Origin: Rhodococcoides fascians A25f
Lineage (GTDB): Bacteria > Actinomycetota > Actinomycetes > Mycobacteriales > Mycobacteriaceae
Direction: 5' to 3'
Length of the DNA stretch: 64,000 nucleotides
NCBI RefSeq assembly: GCF_000760935.2
Contig: NZ_CP049744.1
Span: 3,689,501-3,753,500, forward strand
Numbering within the stretch: position 1 is the stretch's first letter; every line of letters starts with the position of its first letter. Shown here piece by piece: positions 16,813 through 26,479 of the stretch. The notes below the pieces were generated by a model. The model had not been told where the DNA came from, did no database searches, and was given only the letters and a program-made list of their open reading frames with translations. Both the position numbers and the translations under genes were made by a program.

Positions 16813-17538
16813 ATGAGCGCTCCCTTGACCATCGTCACCGGTGGCAGCCGCGGGATCGGTGCCGCCGTGTCCCGACGGCTGGCTGCCGACGGGCACGATG
16901 TGGTGATCGGCTACCGTTCCGATGCCGTCGCTGCCGAGAGACTCGCCACAGAGTTGTCGACATCCGGCCGAACTGTGGTCGCGGTATGCGCCGACACCAC
17001 CGACGAGCAGGCGGTCTCCGCCCTGTTCTCCGCGGCCGCGGAGATCGGCACCCTCACCGGATTGGTGAACAACGCGGGCTCGGCACGCGCCGTCGGGATG
17101 CTGGTGGACAACGACATCGAGACCATCAGAGCAGACCTCGATGTCAACTTGATCGGGGTGATCACCTGCTGCAAATATGCGATCGCAGCGATGGCCGAAT
17201 CGGGTGGAGCAATCGTCAACATGTCCTCTGCTGCCGCCACCCTCGGTAGCCCCGGAATGTATGTGCACTATGCGGCAGCCAAGGCTGCGGTCGATACACT
17301 GACCGTCGGTCTGTCCAAAGAGGTTGCCGGGCAGAATATTCGGGTCAATGCAGTGGCACCCGGAATCATCGAAACCGACTTCCACCGAGATCGACAACGG
17401 CCGCAGAAGATGGCGTCGAACATCCCCCTCGGTCGCCCAGGTGTGCCGGACGAGATCGCCGGTGCGGTGTCGTGGTTGCTCTCCGCCGATGCGCGGTACG
17501 CCACCGGAACCGTCGTACGGGTGGCCGGCGGTATGTGA
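16813..17538 (+). CDS. SDR-family oxidoreductase (3-oxoacyl-ACP reductase/FabG-like)
   Basis: Short-chain dehydrogenase of 241 aa, classical FabG type: TGGSRGIG at 8-15, ADTTDEQ, NNAGSAR at about 82, Ser in IVNMSSAAATLG, Tyr-Lys in HYAAAKAAVD, and C-terminal PLGRPGVPDEIAGAVSWLLSADARYATGTVVRVAGGM. NADP-dependent ketone/alcohol interconversion is the family role; the substrate is unknown. Start ATG 16813. Divergent from the XRE/MmyB regulator, whose product probably controls it. Confidence 0.9.
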   Translation: MSAPLTIVTGGSRGIGAAVSRRLAADGHDVVIGYRSDAVAAERLATELSTSGRTVVAVCADTTDEQAVSALFSAAAEIGTLTGLVNNAGSARAVGMLVDNDIETIRADLDVNLIGVITCCKYAIAAMAESGGAIVNMSSAAATLGSPGMYVHYAAAKAAVDTLTVGLSKEVAGQNIRVNAVAPGIIETDFHRDRQRPQKMASNIPLGRPGVPDEIAGAVSWLLSADARYATGTVVRVAGGM

Positions 17539-17553
17539 ACGCCTCGGCTGCCA

Positions 17554-18057
17554 CTAGCGAGGTGCGATGCGGTGCAGTTCGACTGCGTCGAGCTCCCCGT
17601 TCTCGGCAACGGCCGTCATGTAGGTGCAGAAAGGTTGCCGACGCCGATCCGTAGGAGATCCGGGGTTGAGCAGCCGTAGACCGTTGTCTGCGAAGGTGTC
17701 CCACGGTATGTGACTGTGCCCGAACACGAGGACGTCCGTCTCCGGGTATGCCGACGCCATGCGTCGTTCACGGCCCGTCGCGGCACCGGTCTCGTGCACC
17801 ACGGTGAACCGAACTCCGCCGAGCGAGACGTCGGCGCGCTCGGGCATCAGAGCCCGTAACTCGTCACCGTCGTTGTTCCCCCAGCACGCGACCAGAGAAC
17901 GCGACCGCTTCGACAGTGCCTCGAACGATGCGAGGTCCACCCAATCACCGGCGTGGATCACGACATCTGCGTCGTCAACGGCCGACCACACTTCGTCGGG
18001 CAGGTCGCGAGCACGCTTCGGGAGATGAGTGTCGGCAATCAGCAGCAGCTTCACCAC
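17554..18057 (-). CDS. YfcE/MJ0936-type metallophosphoesterase
   Basis: Calcineurin-like phosphoesterase of 167 aa with two-metal ligands in order: IADTHL (about 6-10), HAGDW, GNNDGDE, VVHETG and FGHSHIPWD, then LLNPGSPTDRRRQPFCTY, a tail typical of YfcE-like enzymes. Likely a cytosolic phosphodiesterase/phosphatase; in vivo substrate unknown. The start is uncertain: GTG 18057 begins directly at the first beta strand (VKLLLIADTH); another GTG at 18069 would add four residues. It lies 30 bp downstream of dnaE2 on the same strand and may be cotranscribed. Confidence 0.88.
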   Translation of the reverse strand: MVKLLLIADTHLPKRARDLPDEVWSAVDDADVVIHAGDWVDLASFEALSKRSRSLVACWGNNDGDELRALMPERADVSLGGVRFTVVHETGAATGRERRMASAYPETDVLVFGHSHIPWDTFADNGLRLLNPGSPTDRRRQPFCTYMTAVAENGELDAVELHRIAPR

Positions 18058-18087
18058 TCGATTGTGCACGCGAGCGGTGCGGCCCGG

Positions 18088-21000
18088 TCAACGAAAGTCC
18101 CTCGACCTGGATGCGACTCGCAGATCCATCAGTTGCAAATGGTCTGCCACCACGGTCACCGCACCCTCTGCGTTCTGCACTTTGCCTCGAATCAGCAACG
18201 CCGGAGCCGTGATTGCCAACTTGCGGTACTTGGCCCACAATCCGACCGAGCACACCACGTTGACCATGCCGGTTTCGTCCTCGAGGTTGATGAACGTGAC
18301 GCCTCCGGCAGTGGCAGGCCGCTGGCGATGCGTCACCGCACCGCCGACGAGGACTCGGTCTCCATCGGGGATCTGCAGCAACCGATTCGCAGGAACCACC
18401 CCGAGAGATTCGAGCCGATCTCGAAAGAACTGGGTGGGATAGGAATTCGGCGAGACCCCGGTTGCCCAGACATCGGCCGACGCCAGATCGAGATCTGTCA
18501 TTCCCGGCAGCGCAGGCGCTTTCGTCGACGCGCCGATACCAGGGAGCAGACCAGGACGCTCCCCCGCCGCCGCGCCGGCAGCCCACAACGCCTCTCGACG
18601 TGTGATGCCGAAACACCCCAGTGCGCCGGCCGTGGCCAGCGATTCCGCTTGCGCAACCGACAGTTCGACGCGACCGGTCAGATCCAGGAACGAGGTGTAC
18701 GGCCCGTGTGAGTTCCGGGCATCGACGATCTTCTGTGCCAGTGCGGTACCGATGAACTTCACATCGGCCAACCCCATGCGAATCTCGAGGCCGTCTCCCT
18801 CGAGATTCGCATGACCGAGACTGGCGTTCACGTCGGCACCGTGCACCAGCACGCCGTGCCGCCTGGCATCGGCGACCAAAGATTGAGGCGAGTAGAAACC
18901 CATCGGCTGGGCGCGCAACAAGCCTGCACAGAAGGCAGCCGGATGATGCAACTTGAACCACGACGAATAGAAGACCAACGAGGCGAAGCTCTGCGAATGA
19001 CTCTCGGGGAAGCCGAAATTGGCGAACGCCGACAGCTTTTCGTAGATGCGGTCGGCAGCCTCACCGGTGATGCCGTGCAGATCGCGCATCCCGTCGTAGA
19101 ACCGCCCGCGCAGCAGCTCCATCTTCTCCGGTGATCGCTTCGATCCCATGGCGCGACGCAATTGGTCGGCGTCGGCGGCACTGAAACCGGCGACATCGAT
19201 GGCCATCTGCATCAGCTGTTCCTGGAACAGCGGAACTCCGAGAGTTCGATCGAGTGCCTTCTTGAGCGACGGGTGCTCGAAGATCACCGGCTCGAGTCCG
19301 TTGCGACGCTTGATGTACGGGTGCACCGAACCACCCTGGATCGGACCGGGACGGATCAGGGCGACCTCGACCACCAGATCGTAGAAGTTACGCGGCTTGA
19401 GCCTCGGCAGAGTAGCCATCTGCGCGCGGGATTCGACCTGGAACACCCCCACCGAATCGGCTCGTTGAAGCATCTCGTACACCTCGGGCTCGGACAGGTC
19501 GATCGAGGCGAGGTCGATGTCGATGCCCTTGTGCTCGGCGATCAGGTCCATCATGTAGTGCAGAGCCGAGAGCATGCCCAGCCCGAGCATGTCGAACTTC
19601 ACCAAACCCACTGCGGCACAATCGTCTTTGTCCCACTGCAGCACACTGCGATTCTCCATCGTCGCCCACTCCACCGGGCAGACATCTGCGATCGGCCTAT
19701 CGCAGATCACCATGCCGCCGGAGTGAATGCCGAGGTGCCGCGGGAATCCCTCGATCTGCCGCGCAAGTTGGAGAACCGACTCGGGAATACCGTCACCTTC
19801 CTGATCACCGATTCCGGACCAGCGGGTGATCTGCTTGCTCCACGCGTCCTGTTGCCCCTGCGAGAAGCCGAGCGCACGGGCCATGTCTCGTACCGAGGAC
19901 TTGCCGCGGTAGGTGATGACGTTGGCCACCTGAGCGGCATGGGTACGGCCGTACTTGGCGTAGACGTGCTGGATCGCCTCTTCGCGGCGATCCGATTCGA
20001 TGTCGATATCGATATCGGGTGGGCCGTCGCGTTCGGGTGCCAGGAACCGCTCGAACAGCAGCTTGTTGGCCACCGGGTCGACGTTGGTGATACCGATGGC
20101 GTAGCAGACAGCAGAGTTCGCTGCCGAACCTCTTCCCTGACAGAGGATGTCGTGTGTCTTGCAGAAATGGACGATGTCGTGGACCACCAGAAAGTAGCCG
20201 GGGAACTCGAGCCGCTCGATGATGTCGAGTTCGTATTCGAGCTGCGAATACGCCGCCGGATTCGCCGATTGCGGGCCATAGCGTCGGGCCGCGCCCTCGA
20301 ACGTGAGTCGCCGCAGATAACTGATCTCGGTGTAACCGTCGGGCACCTCGAACGGCGGCAGGCGTGGCGCGATCAACGTCAGATCGAACGAGCACTCACG
20401 ACCGAGCTCGACGGCACCGCGTACCGCGCCCGGATAGTGCTCGAACAATTCGGCCATCTCCGCCCCGGACCGAAGATGTGCGCCGCCCGTCGGTGCCATC
20501 CAACCGGCGGCCTCGTCCAAGCTGCTGCGCGCACGTACCGCAGCCATTGCCATGGCCAACCTCCTGCTGCGCGGACTCGCGTAGTGCGCGGCCGTGGTCG
20601 CGATCATCGGAAGGCCGTACTTGCGAGCCAGTGCCGCGAGCGCATCGTTGCGCTCGTCGTCGTCCGCAATTCCGTGCCGGGTGAGTTCGACGGTGACGCG
20701 ATCGGGACCGAAGCGGTCGACGAGAGTGCGCAGTGCGGCCTCGGCCGCCTCCGGACCTCCGCGCGAGAGTGCCTGCCGAACATGACCTTTCCGGCAACCG
20801 GTGAGAATCTGCCAGTGCCCGCCCGCCGCTTCGGTGAGCTCGTCGATGTCGTACTGCGGCTTACCTTTGACCCCACCGGCCAGGTGCGCGGCCGCGATCC
20901 GACGCGAGAGCCGTCGATACCCCTCTTGACCGCGGGCGAGCACCAACAGATGAGTGCCGTCGGGGTCGGTCGCTCCGGCCCTCGATCGGTCGCTGTCGAG

Positions 21001-21363
21001 CGATAGTTCGGCACCGAACACGGTTCCGATGCCGAGAGCTCTGGCCGCCTCAGCGAAGCGAACGACTCCGTAGAAACCGTCGTGATCGGTGATGGCAATG
21101 GATTCGAGGCCGAGGCGTACCGCTTCTTCGACCATCTCCTCCGGCTGCGAGGCACCGTCGAGAAAGCTGAACGCCGAGTGCGCGTGCAATTCTGCATACG
21201 GCGTCGTGGACAGCACGGGCTTGTCGACGGTCCGGTCGTAGACGTCCCTCTTTCGCGACCAGGCCGGGCTGTCGCCGCCGTCGCCCTCGGCCGCAGGCTT
21301 GGGACGTCCGGACAGGACGCGCTCCATCTCCGACCACGTGGGTGGTCCGTCGTTCCATCCCAT
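18088..21363 (-). CDS. dnaE2: Error-prone DNA polymerase III alpha subunit (SOS mutasome)
   Basis: C-family polymerase of 1091 aa, the usual DnaE2 length. The start MGWNDGPPTWSEMERVLSGRP is typical of actinobacterial DnaE2. Domains in order: PHP (YAELHAHSAFSFLDGASQP, ITDHDGFYGV), polymerase palm/fingers with catalytic Asp residues in PDIDIDIESDRREEAIQHVYAKYG, helix-hairpin-helix, and the OB domain at the C-terminus (VLVGGAVTHRQRPATAGGVTFINLEDETG). It carries out damage-tolerant, mutagenic synthesis with ImuA' and ImuB, encoded 7-10 kb away. A LexA box at 21394-21409 lies 31 bp upstream, so it should be DNA-damage-induced. Confidence 0.97.
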   Translation of the reverse strand: MGWNDGPPTWSEMERVLSGRPKPAAEGDGGDSPAWSRKRDVYDRTVDKPVLSTTPYAELHAHSAFSFLDGASQPEEMVEEAVRLGLESIAITDHDGFYGVVRFAEAARALGIGTVFGAELSLDSDRSRAGATDPDGTHLLVLARGQEGYRRLSRRIAAAHLAGGVKGKPQYDIDELTEAAGGHWQILTGCRKGHVRQALSRGGPEAAEAALRTLVDRFGPDRVTVELTRHGIADDDERNDALAALARKYGLPMIATTAAHYASPRSRRLAMAMAAVRARSSLDEAAGWMAPTGGAHLRSGAEMAELFEHYPGAVRGAVELGRECSFDLTLIAPRLPPFEVPDGYTEISYLRRLTFEGAARRYGPQSANPAAYSQLEYELDIIERLEFPGYFLVVHDIVHFCKTHDILCQGRGSAANSAVCYAIGITNVDPVANKLLFERFLAPERDGPPDIDIDIESDRREEAIQHVYAKYGRTHAAQVANVITYRGKSSVRDMARALGFSQGQQDAWSKQITRWSGIGDQEGDGIPESVLQLARQIEGFPRHLGIHSGGMVICDRPIADVCPVEWATMENRSVLQWDKDDCAAVGLVKFDMLGLGMLSALHYMMDLIAEHKGIDIDLASIDLSEPEVYEMLQRADSVGVFQVESRAQMATLPRLKPRNFYDLVVEVALIRPGPIQGGSVHPYIKRRNGLEPVIFEHPSLKKALDRTLGVPLFQEQLMQMAIDVAGFSAADADQLRRAMGSKRSPEKMELLRGRFYDGMRDLHGITGEAADRIYEKLSAFANFGFPESHSQSFASLVFYSSWFKLHHPAAFCAGLLRAQPMGFYSPQSLVADARRHGVLVHGADVNASLGHANLEGDGLEIRMGLADVKFIGTALAQKIVDARNSHGPYTSFLDLTGRVELSVAQAESLATAGALGCFGITRREALWAAGAAAGERPGLLPGIGASTKAPALPGMTDLDLASADVWATGVSPNSYPTQFFRDRLESLGVVPANRLLQIPDGDRVLVGGAVTHRQRPATAGGVTFINLEDETGMVNVVCSVGLWAKYRKLAITAPALLIRGKVQNAEGAVTVVADHLQLMDLRVASRSRDFR

Positions 21364-21393
21364 CGAGCCCTCCCCTCACGCGTCACCATTGCA

Positions 21394-21409
21394 TCGAACA
21401 TCTGTTCTA
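21394..21409 (-). promoter_or_regulatory. LexA (SOS) box upstream of dnaE2
   Basis: TCGAACATCTGTTCTA matches the mycobacterial/actinobacterial LexA consensus TCGAAC-N4-GTTCGA at 11 of 12 specified positions. It lies between divergent dnaE2 and the MMPL transporter gene, 31 bp from the dnaE2 start, where repression of the dnaE2 promoter is expected. Confidence 0.88.
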
Positions 21410-21486
21410 ATGAGAGCACGCGGGTCCGACACGATCAACTACAGTCGAGTCGCCACTGACCCCTTCCACAGAGCCGGAGCACCGTC

Positions 21487-23616
21487 GTGACCCGTTGGGC
21501 CTCGTTCGTCGTATCGCACAAACGATGGGTGCTGGCAGTCGTCGTTGCCGTCGTCGCCGTCGGCGGGGTGTTGGGACTGAGCGTCTTCTCGAAGCTGAGC
21601 GAGGGTGGCTACGCCGACGCCGGCAGTGAGTCGTCGGAGGTGGCACGGTTGGTGCAGGGCATCGGCCAGCCGACACCGGACATCGTGGCGATCTACACCG
21701 CACCCGACGGCGAGACGATCGACGACATCGGGCCCCGAGTGCAAGCGACGCTCGACGAGTTCACCGGTCGATACACCCTCGGCAACGTGAATTCGTACTG
21801 GACCGCGGACCCGGTCAGCAAAGAATTCCTGGTCTCGAAGGACCGAACGAAGGCGCTGGTGACGGTATCCCTCGGGGCCAACTCGGGCGTCACGTTCAAC
21901 ACCTTCGGCGAGCTTCCGCCCCAGCTCGAAGTACCCGGCGTCGAATCGCAGTTCGCCGGCGCGTCGGTGGTCGGAGTTTCGCTCAGTGAGACCCTCGAAA
22001 GCGACCTCGTCCGCTCGGAGCTCATCGCTGTTCCCATCACACTGCTGCTGCTGATCTTCATCTTCGGTGGCGTGATCGCCGCGGCGGTTCCGGTGTTCGT
22101 CGGCATCCTGAGCGTGCTCAGCTCCTTGGCGATCCTGCGCGTCCTCACCGAGTTCACCGAAGTCAGTTCGTTCTCGATCAACGTCGCGTCTCTGTTGGGG
22201 CTCGGCCTGGCCATCGACTACGGATTGTTCATCGTCAGCAGGTTCCGCGAGGAATTGCGGGGCGGGTCGACGTCGGTCGACGCGACCGTCCGCACCGTCG
22301 CCACTGCCGGCAAGACCGTCGTCTTCTCGGGACTGCTGTTGGTCTGCGCGTTCGCCGGCATGCTCGTCTTCCCCCAGGCAGTGATCCGGTCCCTCGGATT
22401 CGGTGCCATGGCCGCGGTGGCGAGCGCCGCTGCCCTGTCACTGACCGTCGTTCCGGCACTGCTCGCAATTCTCGGCACCCGAATCAATTCCTGGACCTGG
22501 TCACGCACCGCGTCCGATCGCAGCGATGCACGCGCACACAAGTTCTGGGGTGGTGTGGTCACCCGTGTGATGAAGCATCCAGGGATCGTCGCAGCTGTCA
22601 TCGTCGCGGGGTTGCTGATCATCGCCACCCCGATCCTCAAGGTCTCACTCGGCGAGGTCGACTACACGGCGTTGCCGAAAGACAACCCTGCGCGCATGGC
22701 GTTCGAGACACTCGGTGCCGACTTCGAGTCGACCGGTGACGGTGCCACCGTCGTTCTTCGTGGCCTGGACGGCGTCAAGCCTCAGGGCGCACCCATTGCA
22801 GCTCTGACCTCGGCTGTGGAATCCACGCCCGGTATCGCCCGCGCCGAATTCATCGGCTCCAAAGACGATTTCGTGACCCTCGAGGCGGCCTACAGCGAAC
22901 CGACCGGTGGACTGACCGAGGCCGAATCCCAATCCGACTCAGTGTCTGCATTGCGCTCGATCACCCCTCCGGACGGAACCGAGATCCTCGTCGGCGGCAG
23001 TCGCGCGAACATCGACGACGGAAATGCGGCCATTGCGAAGTGGCTACCGGTGATGATCTCGATCATGGTGGTCTCGACGCTGGTACTGCTGTTCCTGGCG
23101 TTCGGCTCGATCGTGTTGCCGATCAAGGCCGTACTGATGGCAGGGCTGAGCTTGGGCGCGACATTCGGTGCCCTGACGTGGGTGTTCCAGGAGGGCCACG
23201 GGGCAGGACTGATCGGCGTCACTCCAGGACCACTCGAATCGACGTTCGTGGTCCTCATCCTCGCGGTCATCTTCGGCTTGTCGACCGACTACGAAGTGTT
23301 CCTGATGTCTCGCATGGTCGAAGCTCGCGCGGCGGGAGCGAGCACCGAAGAAGCCGTTGTCTTCGGTGCTCAGCGCACCGGACGTATCGTCACCGCGGCA
23401 GCGCTGATTCTGATCGTCGTCACCGGAGCGTTCACCATCTCGGGTCTGTCGATCATGAAGTTTCTCGGCTTCGGCGTCATTCTCGCCCTGATCATCGACG
23501 CCACCATCATCCGCATGCTGCTGGTTCCGTCCTTGGTCAAGCTCATGGGTGAGGCCAATTGGTGGGCTCCGGCATGGATGAAGAAAGTGCACGACAAGGC
23601 CGGTATAGGCCACTAG
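21487..23616 (+). CDS. MMPL-family RND transporter
   Basis: Membrane transporter of 709 aa with the MMPL layout: helix 1 (RWVLAVVVAVVAVGGVLGLSV), a first extracytoplasmic domain (about 40-180), six helices, a second extracytoplasmic domain (about 370-510) and five or six more helices. Proton-relay acidic residues lie in the mid-membrane segments GLAIDYGLFIVSRFREEL and FGLSTDYEVFLMSRMVEAR. The latter pair (D-Y motifs) is diagnostic of MMPL/HpnN RND proteins that export lipids or small molecules. Divergent from dnaE2; its start GTG is close to the LexA box, but whether it is SOS-responsive is unknown. Confidence 0.9.
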   Translation: MTRWASFVVSHKRWVLAVVVAVVAVGGVLGLSVFSKLSEGGYADAGSESSEVARLVQGIGQPTPDIVAIYTAPDGETIDDIGPRVQATLDEFTGRYTLGNVNSYWTADPVSKEFLVSKDRTKALVTVSLGANSGVTFNTFGELPPQLEVPGVESQFAGASVVGVSLSETLESDLVRSELIAVPITLLLLIFIFGGVIAAAVPVFVGILSVLSSLAILRVLTEFTEVSSFSINVASLLGLGLAIDYGLFIVSRFREELRGGSTSVDATVRTVATAGKTVVFSGLLLVCAFAGMLVFPQAVIRSLGFGAMAAVASAAALSLTVVPALLAILGTRINSWTWSRTASDRSDARAHKFWGGVVTRVMKHPGIVAAVIVAGLLIIATPILKVSLGEVDYTALPKDNPARMAFETLGADFESTGDGATVVLRGLDGVKPQGAPIAALTSAVESTPGIARAEFIGSKDDFVTLEAAYSEPTGGLTEAESQSDSVSALRSITPPDGTEILVGGSRANIDDGNAAIAKWLPVMISIMVVSTLVLLFLAFGSIVLPIKAVLMAGLSLGATFGALTWVFQEGHGAGLIGVTPGPLESTFVVLILAVIFGLSTDYEVFLMSRMVEARAAGASTEEAVVFGAQRTGRIVTAAALILIVVTGAFTISGLSIMKFLGFGVILALIIDATIIRMLLVPSLVKLMGEANWWAPAWMKKVHDKAGIGH

Positions 23617-23624
23617 CCCAGGAA

Positions 23625-23640
23625 CTTACTTCGGAGTAAG
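23625..23640 (+). promoter_or_regulatory. Short palindrome overlapping the ribosome site of the acyl-CoA reductase-like gene
   Basis: CTTACTTCGGAGTAAG is a perfect 6-4-6 inverted repeat ending 10 bp before the ATG at 23651. It includes the GGAG that is the only Shine-Dalgarno-like sequence available. It could be a protein operator or an RNA hairpin limiting translation initiation. No regulator gene is adjacent. Confidence 0.4.
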
Positions 23641-23650
23641 GTCGGCTCGC

Positions 23651-25651
23651 ATGGCGAACTACATCGTGACCGGCGGTACCGGGTTTCTCGGTAAGAACGT
23701 CCTACCCCGACTGCTGGAGCGTGACGCGAACGCCGTGATCCACGTGCTGGTGCGTCCGAACTCGGTGGCTCGCCTCGAGCGACATGCACAGCAACTCGAC
23801 GGCGGCGATCGGATTCGTCCGTTGATCGGTGATCTGACCGAACCCGAGCTCGGACTCTCCGACGTGCCGTCCGACATCGACCACATCCTCCATCTCGGTG
23901 CCGTCTACGATCTGACCGCAGGCGACGAGCAGGCACCGACCAATGTCGCCGGAACCGCCTCGGTCATCGGCCTGGCCGAGAAGACCGGCGCTCGACTGCA
24001 TCACATCTCGTCGATCGCCGTTGCCGGAGACTACCGAGGAACGTTCTCCGAGAACGATTTCGACCTCGGCCAGAGATTCCCGACGGCCTATCATCGCACC
24101 AAGTTCGAGTCCGAGAAATTGGTCCGCGACAGCACCGTGGACTGGCGGGTCTACCGGCCTGCCGCAATCATCGGGAACTCGGAGACCGGAGCCATCGACA
24201 AGATCGACGGCCCGTACTACTTCTTTCCGTTCTTCGCGCAACTGGCCAAGCTGCCCTCCGTGCTACCGATCACGGTGCCGAAGATGGGCAATACCAACCT
24301 GGTTCCGGTCGACTACGTCGCCGACGCCATCGTCGAACTCGTGCACCGAGACACCGCTCCCCGCAGTGTTTTTCACTTGGTGAACCCGAGTCCACAGTCC
24401 ATGGCGGAGGTGTACTCGGCATTCTCGTCGGCGGCCGGATCCCGAGCACGAGTGCTCGACGTTCCCGGAGCACTGGTTGCCCCGGTTGTGTCCCCCAAAT
24501 CCGGAGCGGTACGAAAGCAGCGCAACGCCGCCCTCCGCGATCTCGGCGTCCCACCGGTCATGCTCGATCACCTGACACTGCCCACGGTGTTCGAGTCGGC
24601 AGCGACGCAGAAAGCGTTGCAGGGCAGCTCGATCACGCCACCGCCACTGCGCACGTACGCAGATCGCGTGTGGACGTACTGGCAGAAGAACTTCGATCCC
24701 AAGCGCAACCGCCGGGACGACCCGCGGGGAGCACTGTTCGGTCGTCACATCATCATCACCGGCGGGTCCTCCGGCATCGGCCGAGCCAGTGCCGAGGCGG
24801 CGGCTCGCAAGGGCGCAGTGGTCATTCTTCTGGCACGCGGACAAGATCAACTCGACGAGGTGGTCGAGCACATTCGCGAATCGGGCGGTACCGCCTACGG
24901 TTACCCGTGCGACGTGACCGACAGCGAATCGGTGGACCACACCGTCAAGACCGTTCTGAGCGAACACGGTCACGTCGACATGCTGGTGAACAGCGCCGGT
25001 CGATCCATCCGCCGGTCGCTCTATCGATCCACCGATCGGTTGCACGATTACGAGCGCACCATGGCCGTCAACTATTTCGGCGCGATTCGATTGGTGCTGG
25101 CGCTGCTACCGCACCTGCGCGAACGTCAGTTCGGACACGTCGTCAACATCTCCAGTGCCGCGGTCCTGGGACACCCTCCGCGCTTCTCGGCTTACGTGGC
25201 CAGCAAGGCCGCACTCGACGGTTTCACCGATGTTGCTGCTGCAGAGACACTCTCGGACGGAATCACCTATACCACCATCCACATGCCCCTGGTGGACACC
25301 CCGATGATCACCCCGACAGGCGACAAGAACGTCGGCACCGTGTTCTCACCAGAAAAGGCCGCCGCGATGGTGATCCGCGCATTGAGCGACAAGCCCAAAC
25401 GCATCGACACACCGTTGGGAACACTCGGACAGTTCGGAGCCATGTTTGCCCCCAAGGGCAAAGACCGCACGATGCATCAACACTACCGTACGTTCGCCGA
25501 ATCCGCTGCCGCCAAGGGCGAGATGCCGGTACCCCTCGAGGACGGGAAGGTGCCCTACCGAGTCCGCCCGTACGATCCGAAGACTCCGAAAGCACGCATC
25601 GGCAAAGTGATCCGGCGTGTCGGGAGATTGGTTCCCGGCACCAGTTGGTGA
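23651..25651 (+). CDS. AcrA1-like two-domain acyl-CoA/thioester reductase-SDR fusion
   Basis: Protein of 666 aa with two Rossmann modules. Residues 1-330 form an extended SDR/thioester-reductase-like domain: TGGTGFLGKNVLPRLL, DHILHLGAVYDL, active-site Tyr-Lys in TAYHRTKFESE. Residues about 360-600 form a classical SDR: TGGSSGIGRASAEAA, LVNSAGRSIRRS, NISSAAVLG and YVASKAALDGF. This architecture matches M. tuberculosis AcrA1 (Rv3391), annotated as a multifunctional enzyme with acyl-CoA reductase activity, and the gene occupies the same neighbourhood near imuAB. Likely role: reducing long-chain acyl-CoA to aldehyde/alcohol for lipid or wax ester metabolism. It lies 34 bp after the MMPL gene and may share its transcript. 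Confidence 0.82.
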   Translation: MANYIVTGGTGFLGKNVLPRLLERDANAVIHVLVRPNSVARLERHAQQLDGGDRIRPLIGDLTEPELGLSDVPSDIDHILHLGAVYDLTAGDEQAPTNVAGTASVIGLAEKTGARLHHISSIAVAGDYRGTFSENDFDLGQRFPTAYHRTKFESEKLVRDSTVDWRVYRPAAIIGNSETGAIDKIDGPYYFFPFFAQLAKLPSVLPITVPKMGNTNLVPVDYVADAIVELVHRDTAPRSVFHLVNPSPQSMAEVYSAFSSAAGSRARVLDVPGALVAPVVSPKSGAVRKQRNAALRDLGVPPVMLDHLTLPTVFESAATQKALQGSSITPPPLRTYADRVWTYWQKNFDPKRNRRDDPRGALFGRHIIITGGSSGIGRASAEAAARKGAVVILLARGQDQLDEVVEHIRESGGTAYGYPCDVTDSESVDHTVKTVLSEHGHVDMLVNSAGRSIRRSLYRSTDRLHDYERTMAVNYFGAIRLVLALLPHLRERQFGHVVNISSAAVLGHPPRFSAYVASKAALDGFTDVAAAETLSDGITYTTIHMPLVDTPMITPTGDKNVGTVFSPEKAAAMVIRALSDKPKRIDTPLGTLGQFGAMFAPKGKDRTMHQHYRTFAESAAAKGEMPVPLEDGKVPYRVRPYDPKTPKARIGKVIRRVGRLVPGTSW

Positions 25652-25659
25652 CGTGCGCG

Positions 25660-26424
25660 TCATGGGGCCACGGCGGTCCAGAGAGTCCAGCGATCGCGTT
25701 CGATCAACTCACCGGGGGCCAGGCGACCGCGTAGATACTCGACCAGCTCCGCGAGTTCGACGTCGGAGAGTTCGTGCAGGATGGAGCGCCCGGTTCTGCC
25801 GGCGATTTCTGTCAGGTACTGCTCGCTATTCTCGTAGCGTCGACGGGTTTCCCACAGTGGTTGCGTGGCAACATCGGTGAATCCTGCCCCAGCGAATGCG
25901 GCCACTACGTCGTCGACGTCGTGTCGGCGGCGGCCCTCGACCTCCGTCAACCGGGGAAACACGTCGAAGAGATATCCGCGCGGGTTCGTCGGCGATCCTG
26001 CCAGTGTCGCGTCCTCGCTCGTCCGATCCTGGACGATCGCGATACCACCCGGCCGCAGCAGCCGGAACATCTCTGTTGCCAGGGCGGATGCGTCGGGCAG
26101 ATGGTGGACGAGCGCGCGAGCGAACACGATATCTGCCAGGCCGTCGGGTAGGCCGGTGCGCTCGGCGGGTGCACACTCGAACGCAATGTCCGCGGGCGAC
26201 GATCGGCGGGCGGACTCCAGGATCGGTTCACTCGAATCGACAGCTGTGACACGCGCTCCCAGCGTGCGCCATGCACGCGCATAGGTACCCCCGCCACATC
26301 CGAGATCGATGACGTGCACGCCGACCGGATCGACGAAATCGGTGATCGCGGCACCCCAGGAAGGGTCGGCCTCGCGGCCGGAATAGGTGTCGCTGTTGGC
26401 TGGATCTTCGAAGTCGATGGGCAT
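25660..26424 (-). CDS. Class I SAM-dependent methyltransferase
   Basis: Methyltransferase of 254 aa with motif I VIDLGCGGGTYARAW, acidic loop AVDSSEP, motif II/III region LADIVFARALVHHLPD and LLRPGGIAIVQDRT, as in the UbiE/Methyltransf_11 family. The C-terminal part (residues about 150-250) has a RRRYENSEQYLTEIAGRTGRSILHEL segment seen in actinobacterial relatives. Start taken at ATG 26424 (MPIDFEDPANSDTYSGRE); a GTG at 26445 is possible. Divergent from an ArsR-type regulator (55 bp) and convergent with the acyl-CoA reductase-like gene. Substrate unknown. Confidence 0.85.
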   Translation of the reverse strand: MPIDFEDPANSDTYSGREADPSWGAAITDFVDPVGVHVIDLGCGGGTYARAWRTLGARVTAVDSSEPILESARRSSPADIAFECAPAERTGLPDGLADIVFARALVHHLPDASALATEMFRLLRPGGIAIVQDRTSEDATLAGSPTNPRGYLFDVFPRLTEVEGRRRHDVDDVVAAFAGAGFTDVATQPLWETRRRYENSEQYLTEIAGRTGRSILHELSDVELAELVEYLRGRLAPGELIERDRWTLWTAVAP

Positions 26425-26479
26425 GTGGATCAGTACATCGAGCACGGCTGTCGGTCGCCACCATTTAGTGTGGGACTAC

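Noticed and set aside
19162..21006. 614-codon plus-strand frame opposite dnaE2
   Set aside because: Entirely antisense to a clearly conserved polymerase; the translation has no domain motif.
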